Assembly (NCBI GenBank): GCA_964385405.1
Contig: CAYLOT010000037.1
Coordinates: forward strand, 1 to 9,638
Length of the DNA stretch: 9,638 nucleotides
Source: CAIZGX01 sp964385405
Lineage (GTDB): Bacteria; Bacteroidota; Bacteroidia; Flavobacteriales_D; Sanyastnellaceae
Reading direction: 5' to 3'
The notes beneath the pieces were generated by a model that saw only the letters and a program-made list of their open reading frames with translations, did no database searches and was not told where the DNA came from. This document shows, one piece after another, positions 1-6,681 of this stretch (its first letter is position 1; each line of letters opens with the position of its first letter). Made by a program: the position numbers and the translations under genes.

Positions 1-8
1 TTTATTTT

Positions 9-338
9 ATGAAAACCAAAACCAAAGCTAGCGCGCCAAAGGCCGCTAAAAAAGCAGCTGCTCCTAAGAAAGCTGCTGCAAAGAAAGCTGCTGCTCCTAA
101 GAAAGCTGCTGCTAAAAAAGCTGCTCCTAAAAAAGCTGCTGCTAAAAAGGCTGCTCCTAAAAAAGCTGCTGCTCCTAAAAAAGCTGCTGCTAAAAAGGCT
201 GCTCCTAAAAAGGCTGCTGCTCCTAAGAAAGCTGCTGCTAAAAAAGCTGCTCCTAAGAAAGCTGCTGCTAAAAAAGCTGCTCCTAAGAAAGCTGCTGCTA
301 AAAAAGCTGCTCCTAAGAAAGCTGCGAAGAAGAAATAA
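9..338 (+). CDS. Ala/Lys/Pro-repeat basic protein, histone H1-tail-like
   Basis: This 109-residue protein consists almost entirely of alanine, lysine and proline. After a short start (MKTKTKASAPKAAKK) it is built from three alternating modules, AAAPKK, AAAKK and AAPKK, ending in AAKKK. There is no globular domain, signal peptide or acidic residue. Such extremely basic A/K/P tails occur in eukaryotic linker histone H1 and in bacterial H1-like proteins (Hc1/Hc2, AlgP), which bind and compact DNA; nucleoid or RNA binding is therefore inferred from composition, not homology. It is complete: ATG at 9 is the only sensible start and the TAA is followed by a strong terminator, so it probably ends its transcript. 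Its promoter lies left of the window. Codons are nearly all GCT, CCT and AAA/AAG, and the gene is internally repeated at DNA level, so copy number may vary by slippage. Confidence 0.8.
   Translation: MKTKTKASAPKAAKKAAAPKKAAAKKAAAPKKAAAKKAAPKKAAAKKAAPKKAAAPKKAAAKKAAPKKAAAPKKAAAKKAAPKKAAAKKAAPKKAAAKKAAPKKAAKKK
231..320 (+). repeat. Three perfect tandem copies of a 30-bp unit inside the A/K/P gene
   Basis: Bases 231-260, 261-290 and 291-320 are identical 30-mers, each encoding the ten residues AAAKKAAPKK. The stretch from about 51 to 230 holds diverged versions of the same modules, differing mainly by synonymous AAA/AAG changes and by 3-bp differences between AAAPKK and AAPKK. The perfect copies lie at the 3' end, consistent with recent duplication. 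Every unit is a multiple of three bases, so gain or loss keeps the frame. Confidence 0.9.
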
Positions 339-357
339 TTTTCTACTTCAAACCATT

Positions 358-389
358 AAAAAAGCCGTTTCTTGCGAGACGGCTTTTTT
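358..389. terminator. Bidirectional intrinsic terminator
   Basis: The stem GCCGTTTC (364-371) pairs with GAGACGGC (376-383) around a TTGC loop, with one G-U pair. It is flanked by six A on the left (358-363) and six T on the right (384-389), so it has a U-tract read from either strand. It lies between the convergent genes ending at 338 (+) and 413 (-) and fits both. Confidence 0.9.
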
Positions 390-412
390 ATTTCACAGCT
401 TTTTTTTCTGAA

Positions 413-1432
413 TCAATTCACATGCATGAGTATGGGCAAGTGATCACTGTATCCTCCCTTGTATGAATCGCCAACATAAACTCTCGCGGGCGACTTCACA
501 CCATTCTTATCCGTAAAGTACAAAAAATCATAAGACACCACTTCAAACGAATTAGCCGAAATACATTTACTATCGAACATTCCGTAGCTAACCATAAACT
601 GGTCTAAAGGACTCCACTCACCTTTGTAAAAATGTGTTCCTTTTTTCAGCGATTCAAAGTCTGACATCATGTTGAACAATACCGAATGTTCATTCGATAC
701 CCCAGCTCGCAATACATCATGAACACTTTTGTTGGAAGGAAAGTCGTTGAAATCTCCCATACATATTATGTTCGCATTCGGATTAATTGAAAGAATCTGA
801 TCAACCTCTTTTCTCAAAACACTTGCTGCTTTAATACGATGCATCTCAGATTCATCTTGTCCGCCTCTACGCGAAGGCCAATGATTCACAAATAAATGAA
901 AATCTTCACTTCCCACCTTGACAGAAACTTTAAGAATGTCTCTCGTGTTAGGGTCCGAAACACTTTCTAAAACAACAGGAATAGGTCTACTACCCACAAT
1001 TGTTACTCGCTTCGAATCATAAATCAACGCTACATCAATCCCTCGCTCATCTGGCCCTTCGTACCAAACAACTTGATATCCCTTTCCATTTAAAAAAGAA
1101 GTGTTAACCAAATCGTTCAGCACTGTTCCGTTTTCAACTTCAATCAATCCAACTATTGCCGGAAAGCTTGTCCCCTTGTTTGTAATGGCGTCAACCGTGT
1201 GATTCAGATGCTCGTAATACTTCGCCGTGTTCCAATGCAATTTTCCAGTTGGAGTAAAATCCTCATCAGCCTTATTTGGATCATCAATGGTATCGAACAA
1301 ATTCTCAACATTGTAACTCATTAAATCAAATTTGACTTTGCCCGGAGCATCGGAATACGTCTTGGTATCTAGCTGGGTAGTTTTACACGATGCCATCAAT
1401 GCTATGAAGAATAACACACCTATTTTTTTCAT
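413..1432 (-). CDS. Endonuclease/exonuclease/phosphatase-fold lipoprotein
   Basis: The 339-residue protein begins with a lipoprotein signal peptide (MKKIGVLFFIALMASC, lipidated Cys16), so it is probably anchored in the envelope facing the periplasm or outside. The rest is a metal-dependent EEP (DNase I-like) domain with its motifs in order: YNVENLFD with Asn41; IEVEN with the metal-binding Glu98; GIDVALIYD at 131-139; NHWPSRRGG with catalytic His184; GDFND with Asp227 and Asn229; LDQFMVS; and the closing YSDH with Asp330 and His331. All expected catalytic residues are present, so it should be active. The family includes nucleases, phosphodiesterases and lipid phosphatases, and the substrate cannot be read from sequence; extracellular DNA or nucleotide hydrolysis is a guess. 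The start is fixed by the signal peptide. A TACTTTTG element ends four bases before it. Confidence 0.88.
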   Translation of the reverse strand: MKKIGVLFFIALMASCKTTQLDTKTYSDAPGKVKFDLMSYNVENLFDTIDDPNKADEDFTPTGKLHWNTAKYYEHLNHTVDAITNKGTSFPAIVGLIEVENGTVLNDLVNTSFLNGKGYQVVWYEGPDERGIDVALIYDSKRVTIVGSRPIPVVLESVSDPNTRDILKVSVKVGSEDFHLFVNHWPSRRGGQDESEMHRIKAASVLRKEVDQILSINPNANIICMGDFNDFPSNKSVHDVLRAGVSNEHSVLFNMMSDFESLKKGTHFYKGEWSPLDQFMVSYGMFDSKCISANSFEVVSYDFLYFTDKNGVKSPARVYVGDSYKGGYSDHLPILMHVN

Positions 1433-1436
1433 AACT

Positions 1437-1444
1437 CAAAAGTA
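1437..1444 (-). promoter_or_regulatory. -7 promoter element (TAnnTTTG) of the EEP lipoprotein gene
   Basis: On the minus strand this reads TACTTTTG, a perfect match to the Bacteroidota -7 consensus, followed by AGTT and then the ATG. I see no clear TTG/TTTG -33 element at the expected distance. The spacing places the transcription start at or next to the start codon. Confidence 0.6.
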
Positions 1445-1463
1445 GAACAGAACAATTCTACTT
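1440..1463. repeat. 8-bp inverted repeat in the divergent promoter region, possible operator
   Basis: AAGTAGAA (1440-1447) and TTCTACTT (1456-1463) are perfect inverted copies separated by eight bases. The left arm overlaps the -7 element of the leftward gene, and the whole repeat lies just upstream of the -7 element of the rightward gene, where its -33 region should be. The size and spacing fit a dimeric regulator site, but no regulator is encoded nearby, so the operator role is inference. Confidence 0.45.
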
Positions 1464-1473
1464 CCACCTACTC

Positions 1474-1481
1474 TATTTTTG
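1474..1481 (+). promoter_or_regulatory. -7 promoter element (TAnnTTTG) of the substrate-binding lipoprotein gene
   Basis: TATTTTTG matches the Bacteroidota -7 consensus exactly and ends five bases before the ATG at 1487. No good -33 TTG is visible 17-23 bases upstream; that space is occupied by the inverted repeat. Confidence 0.6.
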
Positions 1482-1486
1482 TTTGA

Positions 1487-3106
1487 ATGAAATTTAACGA
1501 AAACATATTTTTCGGAAGTGCTCTAGTTCTCTTTCTTTTTGTCTCTTGCGGAACCAAACGAAGTGACAACAAAAACGTTTTCTGTTACAACGAAAGCAAC
1601 GGTATTACTTCGCTTGATCCAGCTTATGCGCGCGACCTTGAAATTATGTGGGCCACCAATCAGCTCTTCGACGGATTGGTTGAATTGAATGATTCGCTTC
1701 AAGTAGTTCCTTCCGTTGCGAAGTCGTTTTCTAATTCAGAGGATCTCCTTACCTATACCTTTATTCTGAAGAACAACGTATACTTTCACAATAACGCCTG
1801 CTTTCCTTCAGAACAAGGAAGAAAAGTCGTCGCGTCAGATGTAGTGTATTCTTTCAACCGAATTCTAGAGAAAGCCGTTGCCTCTCCAGGCAAATGGATT
1901 TTCGAAAAAGTAGCTGAAGATGGATTCTCCGCCCCGAACGACTCTACTTTCGTTATACAATTAAAAGAACCCTTTTCACCTTTCCTCGGATTGCTAACCA
2001 CGCAATACGCGAACATTGTTCCGCATGAGGCTGTTGAAATGTATGGTTCTGATTTCAGAAATCACCCTGTCGGATGCGGTCCCTTTCAATTTGCATTTTG
2101 GTATGAAAACGTTGCATTGGTCTTTCATAAAAATCCAAACTACTACTTGAAGGACGAAAACGGAAATACACTTCCCTACCTAGACGCAGTGAAAATAGAT
2201 TTCGTGAAAGATATGTCTGCCGAGTACCAAGGGTTGCTTCAGGGTAAGTACGACTTCATGAGTGGCATTCACAATGCTTTCAAAGACGAGTTGCTTGATG
2301 CGAACGGAAATCTATCAAGTGCGTACAGTTCTCAATTGTATTTGCAGAAAACTCCTTTCATAAAAACAGACTATTTAGGTTTTGTTGTTGACCCTGCACT
2401 TCAATCGAACAAAGCATTGCTGGATCCTCGCGTAAGATTGGCCCTTCATCTTTCCATAAATAAAAAAGATATGGTGAAGCATTTGCGCAACAACACAGTC
2501 ATTCCCGCAGACCTTGGATTTTGCTCTCCTGCCGCTGCCAAAAACCTGAACACCGAACAGCTTGTTTCCTTCAATAAAAAACAAGCACTTGATTTGCTTG
2601 CCGAAGCCGGATTTCCCAACGGAAAAAATCTTCCGACAATTGTATTAAGCACAACCAGCGATTACACCGATCTGATGGAGTACATTCAGCATGAATGGCA
2701 GCAACTGGGCATAGCATGCGAGATTCAACAATTGCAAGGAGCTGCCTTTCGCGACATGGCAGCTAAAAGTCAGCTTTCTGTTTTTAGAAAAAGTTGGCTC
2801 GCCGATTATGCACACCCCGAAAATTTTTATTCCGTTTTCACCACTTCACGCTTCGCTCCGAATGGCCCGAACTACACACACTACAGCAACCAAGCTTACG
2901 ATTACCTTTACTCGAAATTAGGGAAAACAAATTCTTCAGACAGCACCCTTTACTACAGCAAACAACTCGAAGGAATGATTCATTTGGAAACTCCAATTAT
3001 TCCACTGTACTACGACCAGGTGATGCACTTCATTCGTTCGAACATTAAAAATTTCCCTACTAATCCAGTAAACATGCTTGATTTGAGAAGAGTTAAAAAA
3101 GAATAA
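1487..3106 (+). CDS. ABC transporter substrate-binding lipoprotein, oligopeptide/dipeptide type (SBP family 5)
   Basis: The 539-residue protein has a lipoprotein signal peptide with lipobox FVSC (Cys21) and then a full-length family-5 solute-binding domain (OppA/DppA/NikA type). Recognisable family segments are LDPAYARDLEIMWATNQLFD near the N-terminus, VVASDVVYSFNRIL, GCGPFQF, NPNYYLKDENGNTLPYLD, DPRVRLALHLSINKKDMV and, towards the end, LADYAHPENFYSVFTT. It should bind a peptide or similar ligand outside the cytoplasmic membrane for import. No opp/dpp permease or ATPase genes lie beside it, so it is an orphan binding protein in this window; the partner must be elsewhere or the role may be sensing. 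The ligand cannot be predicted. The start is fixed by the signal peptide. ACMSD follows 34 bases later on the same strand and could be partly co-transcribed. Confidence 0.88.
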   Translation: MKFNENIFFGSALVLFLFVSCGTKRSDNKNVFCYNESNGITSLDPAYARDLEIMWATNQLFDGLVELNDSLQVVPSVAKSFSNSEDLLTYTFILKNNVYFHNNACFPSEQGRKVVASDVVYSFNRILEKAVASPGKWIFEKVAEDGFSAPNDSTFVIQLKEPFSPFLGLLTTQYANIVPHEAVEMYGSDFRNHPVGCGPFQFAFWYENVALVFHKNPNYYLKDENGNTLPYLDAVKIDFVKDMSAEYQGLLQGKYDFMSGIHNAFKDELLDANGNLSSAYSSQLYLQKTPFIKTDYLGFVVDPALQSNKALLDPRVRLALHLSINKKDMVKHLRNNTVIPADLGFCSPAAAKNLNTEQLVSFNKKQALDLLAEAGFPNGKNLPTIVLSTTSDYTDLMEYIQHEWQQLGIACEIQQLQGAAFRDMAAKSQLSVFRKSWLADYAHPENFYSVFTTSRFAPNGPNYTHYSNQAYDYLYSKLGKTNSSDSTLYYSKQLEGMIHLETPIIPLYYDQVMHFIRSNIKNFPTNPVNMLDLRRVKKE

Positions 3107-3115
3107 AAGATTCGT

Positions 3116-3123
3116 TAACTTCG
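3116..3123 (+). promoter_or_regulatory. Possible -7 element upstream of ACMSD
   Basis: TAACTTCG differs from TAnnTTTG by one base and lies 17 bases before the GTG start. The same TTCG variant occurs at 9565-9572 before the PLP-enzyme gene. No -33 element is evident, so this is weak; read-through from the gene upstream is an alternative. Confidence 0.3.
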
Positions 3124-3140
3124 CCTCACCAAAATCCGCC

Positions 3141-4145
3141 GTGCTCAAAATCGATACCCATACCCACATCATGCCCGACCACTTACCCAACTGGAGTAAG
3201 GAGTTCGGTTATGGAAAATTCATTCACCTTGACCATCACAGAGCTGGCTTTGCGCGTATGATGCAAGGCGATCAGTTCTTCCGCGAGATTGAATCGAATT
3301 GTTGGGATCCCGTTTTACGCATTGACGAATACGCGAAATACAACACGCAAGTTCAAGTGGTTTGCACCATTCCTGTTTTGTTTTCCTATTGGGCAAAACC
3401 CGAACACACCCTAAAAGTTTCGGAATTCTTAAACGATCATATTGCCATGATTGTTGAAGAACATCCGAAAAACTATGTTGGTTTGGCTACCCTTCCCATG
3501 AACGACATTCCAATGGCCATTGCCGAACTGGAACGTGCCAAGAAAATCGGATTTCGTGGAATTCAAATTGGATCGAACATAAACGGTGTTAATCTTAGCG
3601 ACGAAAAATTCCTTCCGTTGTGGAAAGCCTGTGAAGACTTGAATATGTGCGTTATGGTTCATCCGTGGGAAATGATGGGGGAAAACGATATGAAGAAATA
3701 TTGGCTTCCTTGGTTGGTAGGCATGCCCGCCGAAACCACACGCGCCATTTGCTCGCTCATTTTTTCTGGTGTGATTGAAAAATTCCCAAAGCTGCGTTTT
3801 TTGTTTGCACATGCCGGTGGATCTTTCATTCCAACATTAGGAAGAATTGAACACGGATTTAATTGCAGACCTGACCTCGTGGCTTTAGACAACAATGTTG
3901 CGCCTAGTCACTACTTGAATAAGTTTTGGATAGACAGCGCCACACACGATGCCGATTTGTTGAAGTATATCATGACGAAGCAATCAACTGAAAAGATTGC
4001 GCTGGGTACCGACTACCCTTTCCCATTGGGAGATTTGCATATTGGGAAATTCATTGAAGAAATGCAACTCGAACAAGCCGACTTAGAAAACATCATGCAC
4101 GGCTCTGCCCTTAAATGGCTTGACCTTCCGAAGAGTATGTTCTAA
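3141..4145 (+). CDS. 2-amino-3-carboxymuconate-6-semialdehyde decarboxylase (ACMSD)
   Basis: This 334-residue cytoplasmic enzyme of the amidohydrolase superfamily removes CO2 from ACMS, the unstable product of 3-hydroxyanthranilate oxidation. It thereby steers tryptophan (kynurenine pathway) carbon to catabolism rather than quinolinate and NAD. Sequence agreement with bacterial ACMSD is close: zinc ligands His7 and His9 in DTHTH, Arg48 in the substrate-contacting loop before WDP, His174 in HPWEMMG, MKKYWLPWLVGMPAET at 184-199, His224 in FAHAGGSF, and Asp291 in GTDYPFPLG. All catalytic residues are intact and the length is normal. The start is a GTG at 3141: the zinc-binding His pair is at residues 7-9 and the next Met is residue 11. 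Other kynurenine genes are absent here. Its TAA overlaps the stop of the convergent M23 gene. The gene is sometimes called acmsd or nbaD; I assign no symbol. Confidence 0.92.
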   Translation: MLKIDTHTHIMPDHLPNWSKEFGYGKFIHLDHHRAGFARMMQGDQFFREIESNCWDPVLRIDEYAKYNTQVQVVCTIPVLFSYWAKPEHTLKVSEFLNDHIAMIVEEHPKNYVGLATLPMNDIPMAIAELERAKKIGFRGIQIGSNINGVNLSDEKFLPLWKACEDLNMCVMVHPWEMMGENDMKKYWLPWLVGMPAETTRAICSLIFSGVIEKFPKLRFLFAHAGGSFIPTLGRIEHGFNCRPDLVALDNNVAPSHYLNKFWIDSATHDADLLKYIMTKQSTEKIALGTDYPFPLGDLHIGKFIEEMQLEQADLENIMHGSALKWLDLPKSMF

Positions 4146-5833
4146 TTGAACGTCTTTTTATAAAACGTTTCATTTCCACATTTATCTCTCACCTTCAGTG
4201 AAAATTCATGCGCTTGTCCATCAACCAAACTCAGCGGCAACTCCACCATGACCGAATTGTTCTTCGCGTCGTATTCGTAGTAAATCCATGCCCCATCTAA
4301 TTCTGGGCGAATGCTTTCAATTCCGCTTAACGCATCGCTCACTCGAAACTTCACACTTCCAACTAAATCTGATTCAGGAAAAATCTGTTCAACAAATTCA
4401 ACAACAGGACTGTCCCAATCCGAAGCATAGGTGAATGTTCCTAACGAAGAAGCGCTCGCCACAATGGCATGTCCTTCCACACTTCCACCAATAGATTTTC
4501 TTTTGGAAGCATTTCCATGCAGCACAACAACTTTCTTTCGTTGTTCAGGTGTCATTGAATTCAAGTCGAACTGAATTTTCACTGGAGAAAAGAGTGCAAT
4601 TCCATCATGACCTATTTCCACAACAGGAGGCATGAGCGAATCAAACACGGGTTGAAACAGCAGCACACTCGCATCATCGAAGAGCGTTTCTTTCTGGAAG
4701 AGGATCTTACCTGATTGCGTTTGAATCGATTTCTCCTGTCCAGCAATTAGTTTTATTGTGCTCGCATGTGAGGGTGAAACAGGCTGAATAGCTTGAACAA
4801 AGCCAACAGCAGTGGACACGTTCCCTTTCCAATCTTCTGTTTCAAAACGAATGCTGTGAATAAGCGAGTCATTCAAATAAATGGAAGTCGAATACATGCT
4901 CACTTCTTCCTTTAGCGGTGTCTGTTTTGGGACTGAACATCGGTACCATTGTCCAGACTTCGCCTTATACATTCCTAACGGGACAAATCCGTTTACCGCT
5001 TTCGTGGTGTTGAAATTCACCGCCCGAATGTCCATTCGGTAAAACAAATTCCCATCGACAAAAACACGCAAGGCTTTCACTCCACATTCACCACTTCCAC
5101 TTATATAACGATCAACTATTGAAACCGCTAACTCCAATTTCCCCGGTTGAATTTCAAGTGGCAATGTATCTGATGCGCCTCTTCCTGAAACGAAATGTCC
5201 GATTGCAGGCAATTCATTCGGACTTATTTCGCTGGCTTCAAAACCGCTCCATGCGCTGAAAGATTCAAAAACTGGAGCAAGTGTATCGCGCACCGGCAAA
5301 CCGAATCGCATAGGGTCAAGACATTGCTCTGTCCGGCTATCACGCACCTCGAAGTGCAAATGCGGACCGCCACTTCCACCCGAATTACCGCTCCAAGCGA
5401 TATGCTGACCTCGCTTCAATTCAATTTGACCTTCTTTCAAATACCAATCAACTTCGTAGGATTCTTTCAGTTTATGTTGAAGTCGAAGCAAGGAATCGAT
5501 TTCTTGATTGAACTTTTGAAGATGCGCGTAAACGGTAACGTAACCTTCTGGGTGGGTTACATAAATAGCTTTCCCGTATCCGAAAGGTGAAATCTTAATT
5601 CGAGAAACGTACCCATCGGCTGCGCAATAAACGGGTAAACCTTCGCGCTGGTCAGTGCGCAAATCCATTCCCGAATGGAAATGATTCGAACGAATTTCAG
5701 CGAACGAACCCGCAAGCTCCAAGGGTATGTCTAAGGGCGAACTGCATGTCCATTTTTGTCCTTGTGCAAAAGTTGCAGAAAGCAAAAAAAAGAGAATCAA
5801 AAATCGACTTGAATTCAAATTGCTGAAAACCAT
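4142..5833 (-). CDS. Secreted M23-family (lysostaphin/LytM-type) metallopeptidase
   Basis: Starting at 5833 the protein has 563 residues with a signal peptide (h-region FLILFFLLSATFA, likely cleavage after Ala23, before QGQKW). The peptidase domain follows at about 40-180. Its zinc ligands are His53 and Asp57 in HSGMD and His160 in HLHFE; catalytic histidines are His104 (YAHL) and His158. About 30 charged residues are inserted between YAHL and the GNSGGSGGPHLHFE block, as I recall from other Bacteroidota members. The remaining 380 residues are beta-rich with two Ig-like segments (around SGSGECGVKALRVFVDG and DALSGIESIRPELDG). It should cut peptidoglycan cross-links in the periplasm. The reading frame continues upstream to a Met at 5896 and a TTG at 5956, but only 5833 gives a normal signal peptide; GCACTTTG (5838-5845) lies four bases before it. 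The gene diverges from the zapA cluster. Confidence 0.85.
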   Translation of the reverse strand: MVFSNLNSSRFLILFFLLSATFAQGQKWTCSSPLDIPLELAGSFAEIRSNHFHSGMDLRTDQREGLPVYCAADGYVSRIKISPFGYGKAIYVTHPEGYVTVYAHLQKFNQEIDSLLRLQHKLKESYEVDWYLKEGQIELKRGQHIAWSGNSGGSGGPHLHFEVRDSRTEQCLDPMRFGLPVRDTLAPVFESFSAWSGFEASEISPNELPAIGHFVSGRGASDTLPLEIQPGKLELAVSIVDRYISGSGECGVKALRVFVDGNLFYRMDIRAVNFNTTKAVNGFVPLGMYKAKSGQWYRCSVPKQTPLKEEVSMYSTSIYLNDSLIHSIRFETEDWKGNVSTAVGFVQAIQPVSPSHASTIKLIAGQEKSIQTQSGKILFQKETLFDDASVLLFQPVFDSLMPPVVEIGHDGIALFSPVKIQFDLNSMTPEQRKKVVVLHGNASKRKSIGGSVEGHAIVASASSLGTFTYASDWDSPVVEFVEQIFPESDLVGSVKFRVSDALSGIESIRPELDGAWIYYEYDAKNNSVMVELPLSLVDGQAHEFSLKVRDKCGNETFYKKTFN

Positions 5834-5934
5834 ACTGCAAAGTGCACAGAAAAAGCTTTCGAAGAGATTCGACGTGGTTATTTTATTCACAGCCATTGAG
5901 GAAAAAAAGCGAACCTCCTTGGTCTGTTTTTGAC

Positions 5935-5942
5935 TAACTTTG
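5935..5942 (+). promoter_or_regulatory. -7 promoter element (TAnnTTTG) of the coiled-coil/zapA/rny cluster
   Basis: TAACTTTG is an exact -7 consensus match. An ATG at 5945 is only two bases downstream and would be cut by the predicted transcription start, which favours the in-frame ATG at 5972 as the true start. No convincing -33 TTG is seen. Confidence 0.55.
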
Positions 5943-5971
5943 TAATGCTTCAACAAAAGCTATACGTATTT

Positions 5972-6265
5972 ATGGAATCGGTTCAACACTTTGAAACACT
6001 TACGGCAAAAATTCACGAATTGGGTGAATCCAAGCGCCATGCAGCAAACGCATTAGCTAAAGTGAACGAAGAATTGGCTTCGGTTTATAAAATCAACAAA
6101 GGACTTCAAGATCAGATTGAAGACTTAAATGTTAAAATAGAAGAGTTAGAAGCTAACCAATCGTTGAGGAATGAAACACAGATAGATCATGTTCATTCAA
6201 CTAAGCAGAGAATCAACGCTTTGGTAAAAGAGATAGATGAATGTCTTTTACTATTAAACAAATAG
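5972..6265 (+). CDS. Small coiled-coil protein encoded upstream of zapA
   Basis: The 97-residue protein (from ATG 5972) is predicted to be almost wholly helical and cytoplasmic. A long heptad-rich region (KVNEELASVYKINKGL, then LQDQIEDLNVKIEELEA) is followed by a second helix ending in RINALVKEIDECLLLLNK. It has no membrane segment and no enzymatic motif. Its stop is seven bases before the zapA start, so the two are almost certainly translated from one message. A short unannotated coiled-coil protein ahead of zapA recurs, as I recall, in Bacteroidota. By analogy with ZapB, the coiled-coil partner of ZapA in Enterobacteria, it may act at the Z-ring, but I see no sequence match to ZapB and this is inference. 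In-frame starts at 5945 (ATG) and 5930 (TTG) are less likely because the -7 element overlaps or abuts them. Confidence 0.75.
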   Translation: MESVQHFETLTAKIHELGESKRHAANALAKVNEELASVYKINKGLQDQIEDLNVKIEELEANQSLRNETQIDHVHSTKQRINALVKEIDECLLLLNK

Positions 6266-6272
6266 TGGAACA

Positions 6273-6632
6273 ATGAGCGAAGTAACCTTACAAATATCCA
6301 TTGCAGGAAAAAACTACCCTCTCTCGGTGAAACCTTCTGAGGAAGCTTCAATCCGTAAAGCAGAGGCGCAATTGGAAGAGGCCGTTTCAATGTTCCAGAA
6401 AAACTATTCCGTAAAAGACAGAGGAGATTTACTAGCCATGGCGGCTTTACAAATCATAACCAAATTGAACAACACCCCACCACAGGTTATTGAAAAACCC
6501 GTTGAAGTGGTAGTGGAAAAGGAAGTCATCGTTGAGAAAGAAGTTGTGATTGAAAAAGAAGCTGCCGCACCCGACTATACCGAGCAATTCTCAGCATTAG
6601 AGAAACTCGTAGACGGATACTTGGCGAATTAA
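6273..6632 (+). CDS. zapA: Cell division protein ZapA
   Basis: The 119-residue protein matches ZapA, which binds and bundles FtsZ filaments at the division site. The N-terminal domain shows the expected beta strands (VTLQISIAGKNYPLSV), a helix with SIRKAEAQLEEAVSMFQKNY, and the family signature DRGDLLAMAALQIITKLN at 49-66. The C-terminal part is unusual: residues 72-96 are a Val/Ile-Glu-Lys repeat (EVVVEKEVIVEKEVVIEKE) in place of a plain coiled coil, and a short helix ending DGYLAN follows. It sits seven bases after the coiled-coil gene, with only a weak GGA (6267-6269) as a possible ribosome site. RNase Y follows after 49 or 76 bases. The identification rests on the N-terminal signature and on synteny with rny. 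Confidence 0.88.
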   Translation: MSEVTLQISIAGKNYPLSVKPSEEASIRKAEAQLEEAVSMFQKNYSVKDRGDLLAMAALQIITKLNNTPPQVIEKPVEVVVEKEVIVEKEVVIEKEAAAPDYTEQFSALEKLVDGYLAN

Positions 6633-6664
6633 TTCCACTTTCTCTTTATCTCTGCTTTAGGAAA

Positions 6665-6680
6665 CGGACCCGAACGTCCG
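6665..6680 (+). other. Small hairpin directly upstream of the first rny start codon
   Basis: CGGAC (6665-6669) and GTCCG (6676-6680) form a perfect five-pair GC-rich stem with the loop CCGAAC, one base before ATG 6682. There is no T-tract, so it is not a terminator. If translation starts at 6709 it lies in the leader. It could influence rny translation or message stability, but it may also be chance. Confidence 0.3.
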
Positions 6681-6681
6681 C

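Noticed and set aside
51..333. Repeat array at the left end considered as CRISPR or satellite DNA
   Set aside because: There are no unique spacers, the units are contiguous and in frame, and the array lies entirely within one open reading frame.
3429..3812. 127-codon open frame on the - strand inside ACMSD
   Set aside because: It is antisense to strongly conserved ACMSD motifs, its composition is that of a shadow frame, and no promoter is seen.
4149..4169. AACGT / ACGTT inverted repeat with T-rich centre near the ACMSD/M23 junction
   Set aside because: Only five A/T-rich pairs form before a mismatch and no T-tract follows the stem, so it is too weak to call a terminator.
5195..5590. 131-codon open frame on the + strand inside the M23 gene
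   Set aside because: It is antisense to conserved peptidase sequence that includes the HLHFE region, its translation resembles no family, and it has no promoter element at its start.
5834..5956. N-terminal extension of the M23 protein to 5896 or 5956
   Set aside because: It would bury the signal peptide behind 20-41 residues and, at 5956, overlap the divergent promoter; the 5833 start gives a normal signal peptide.
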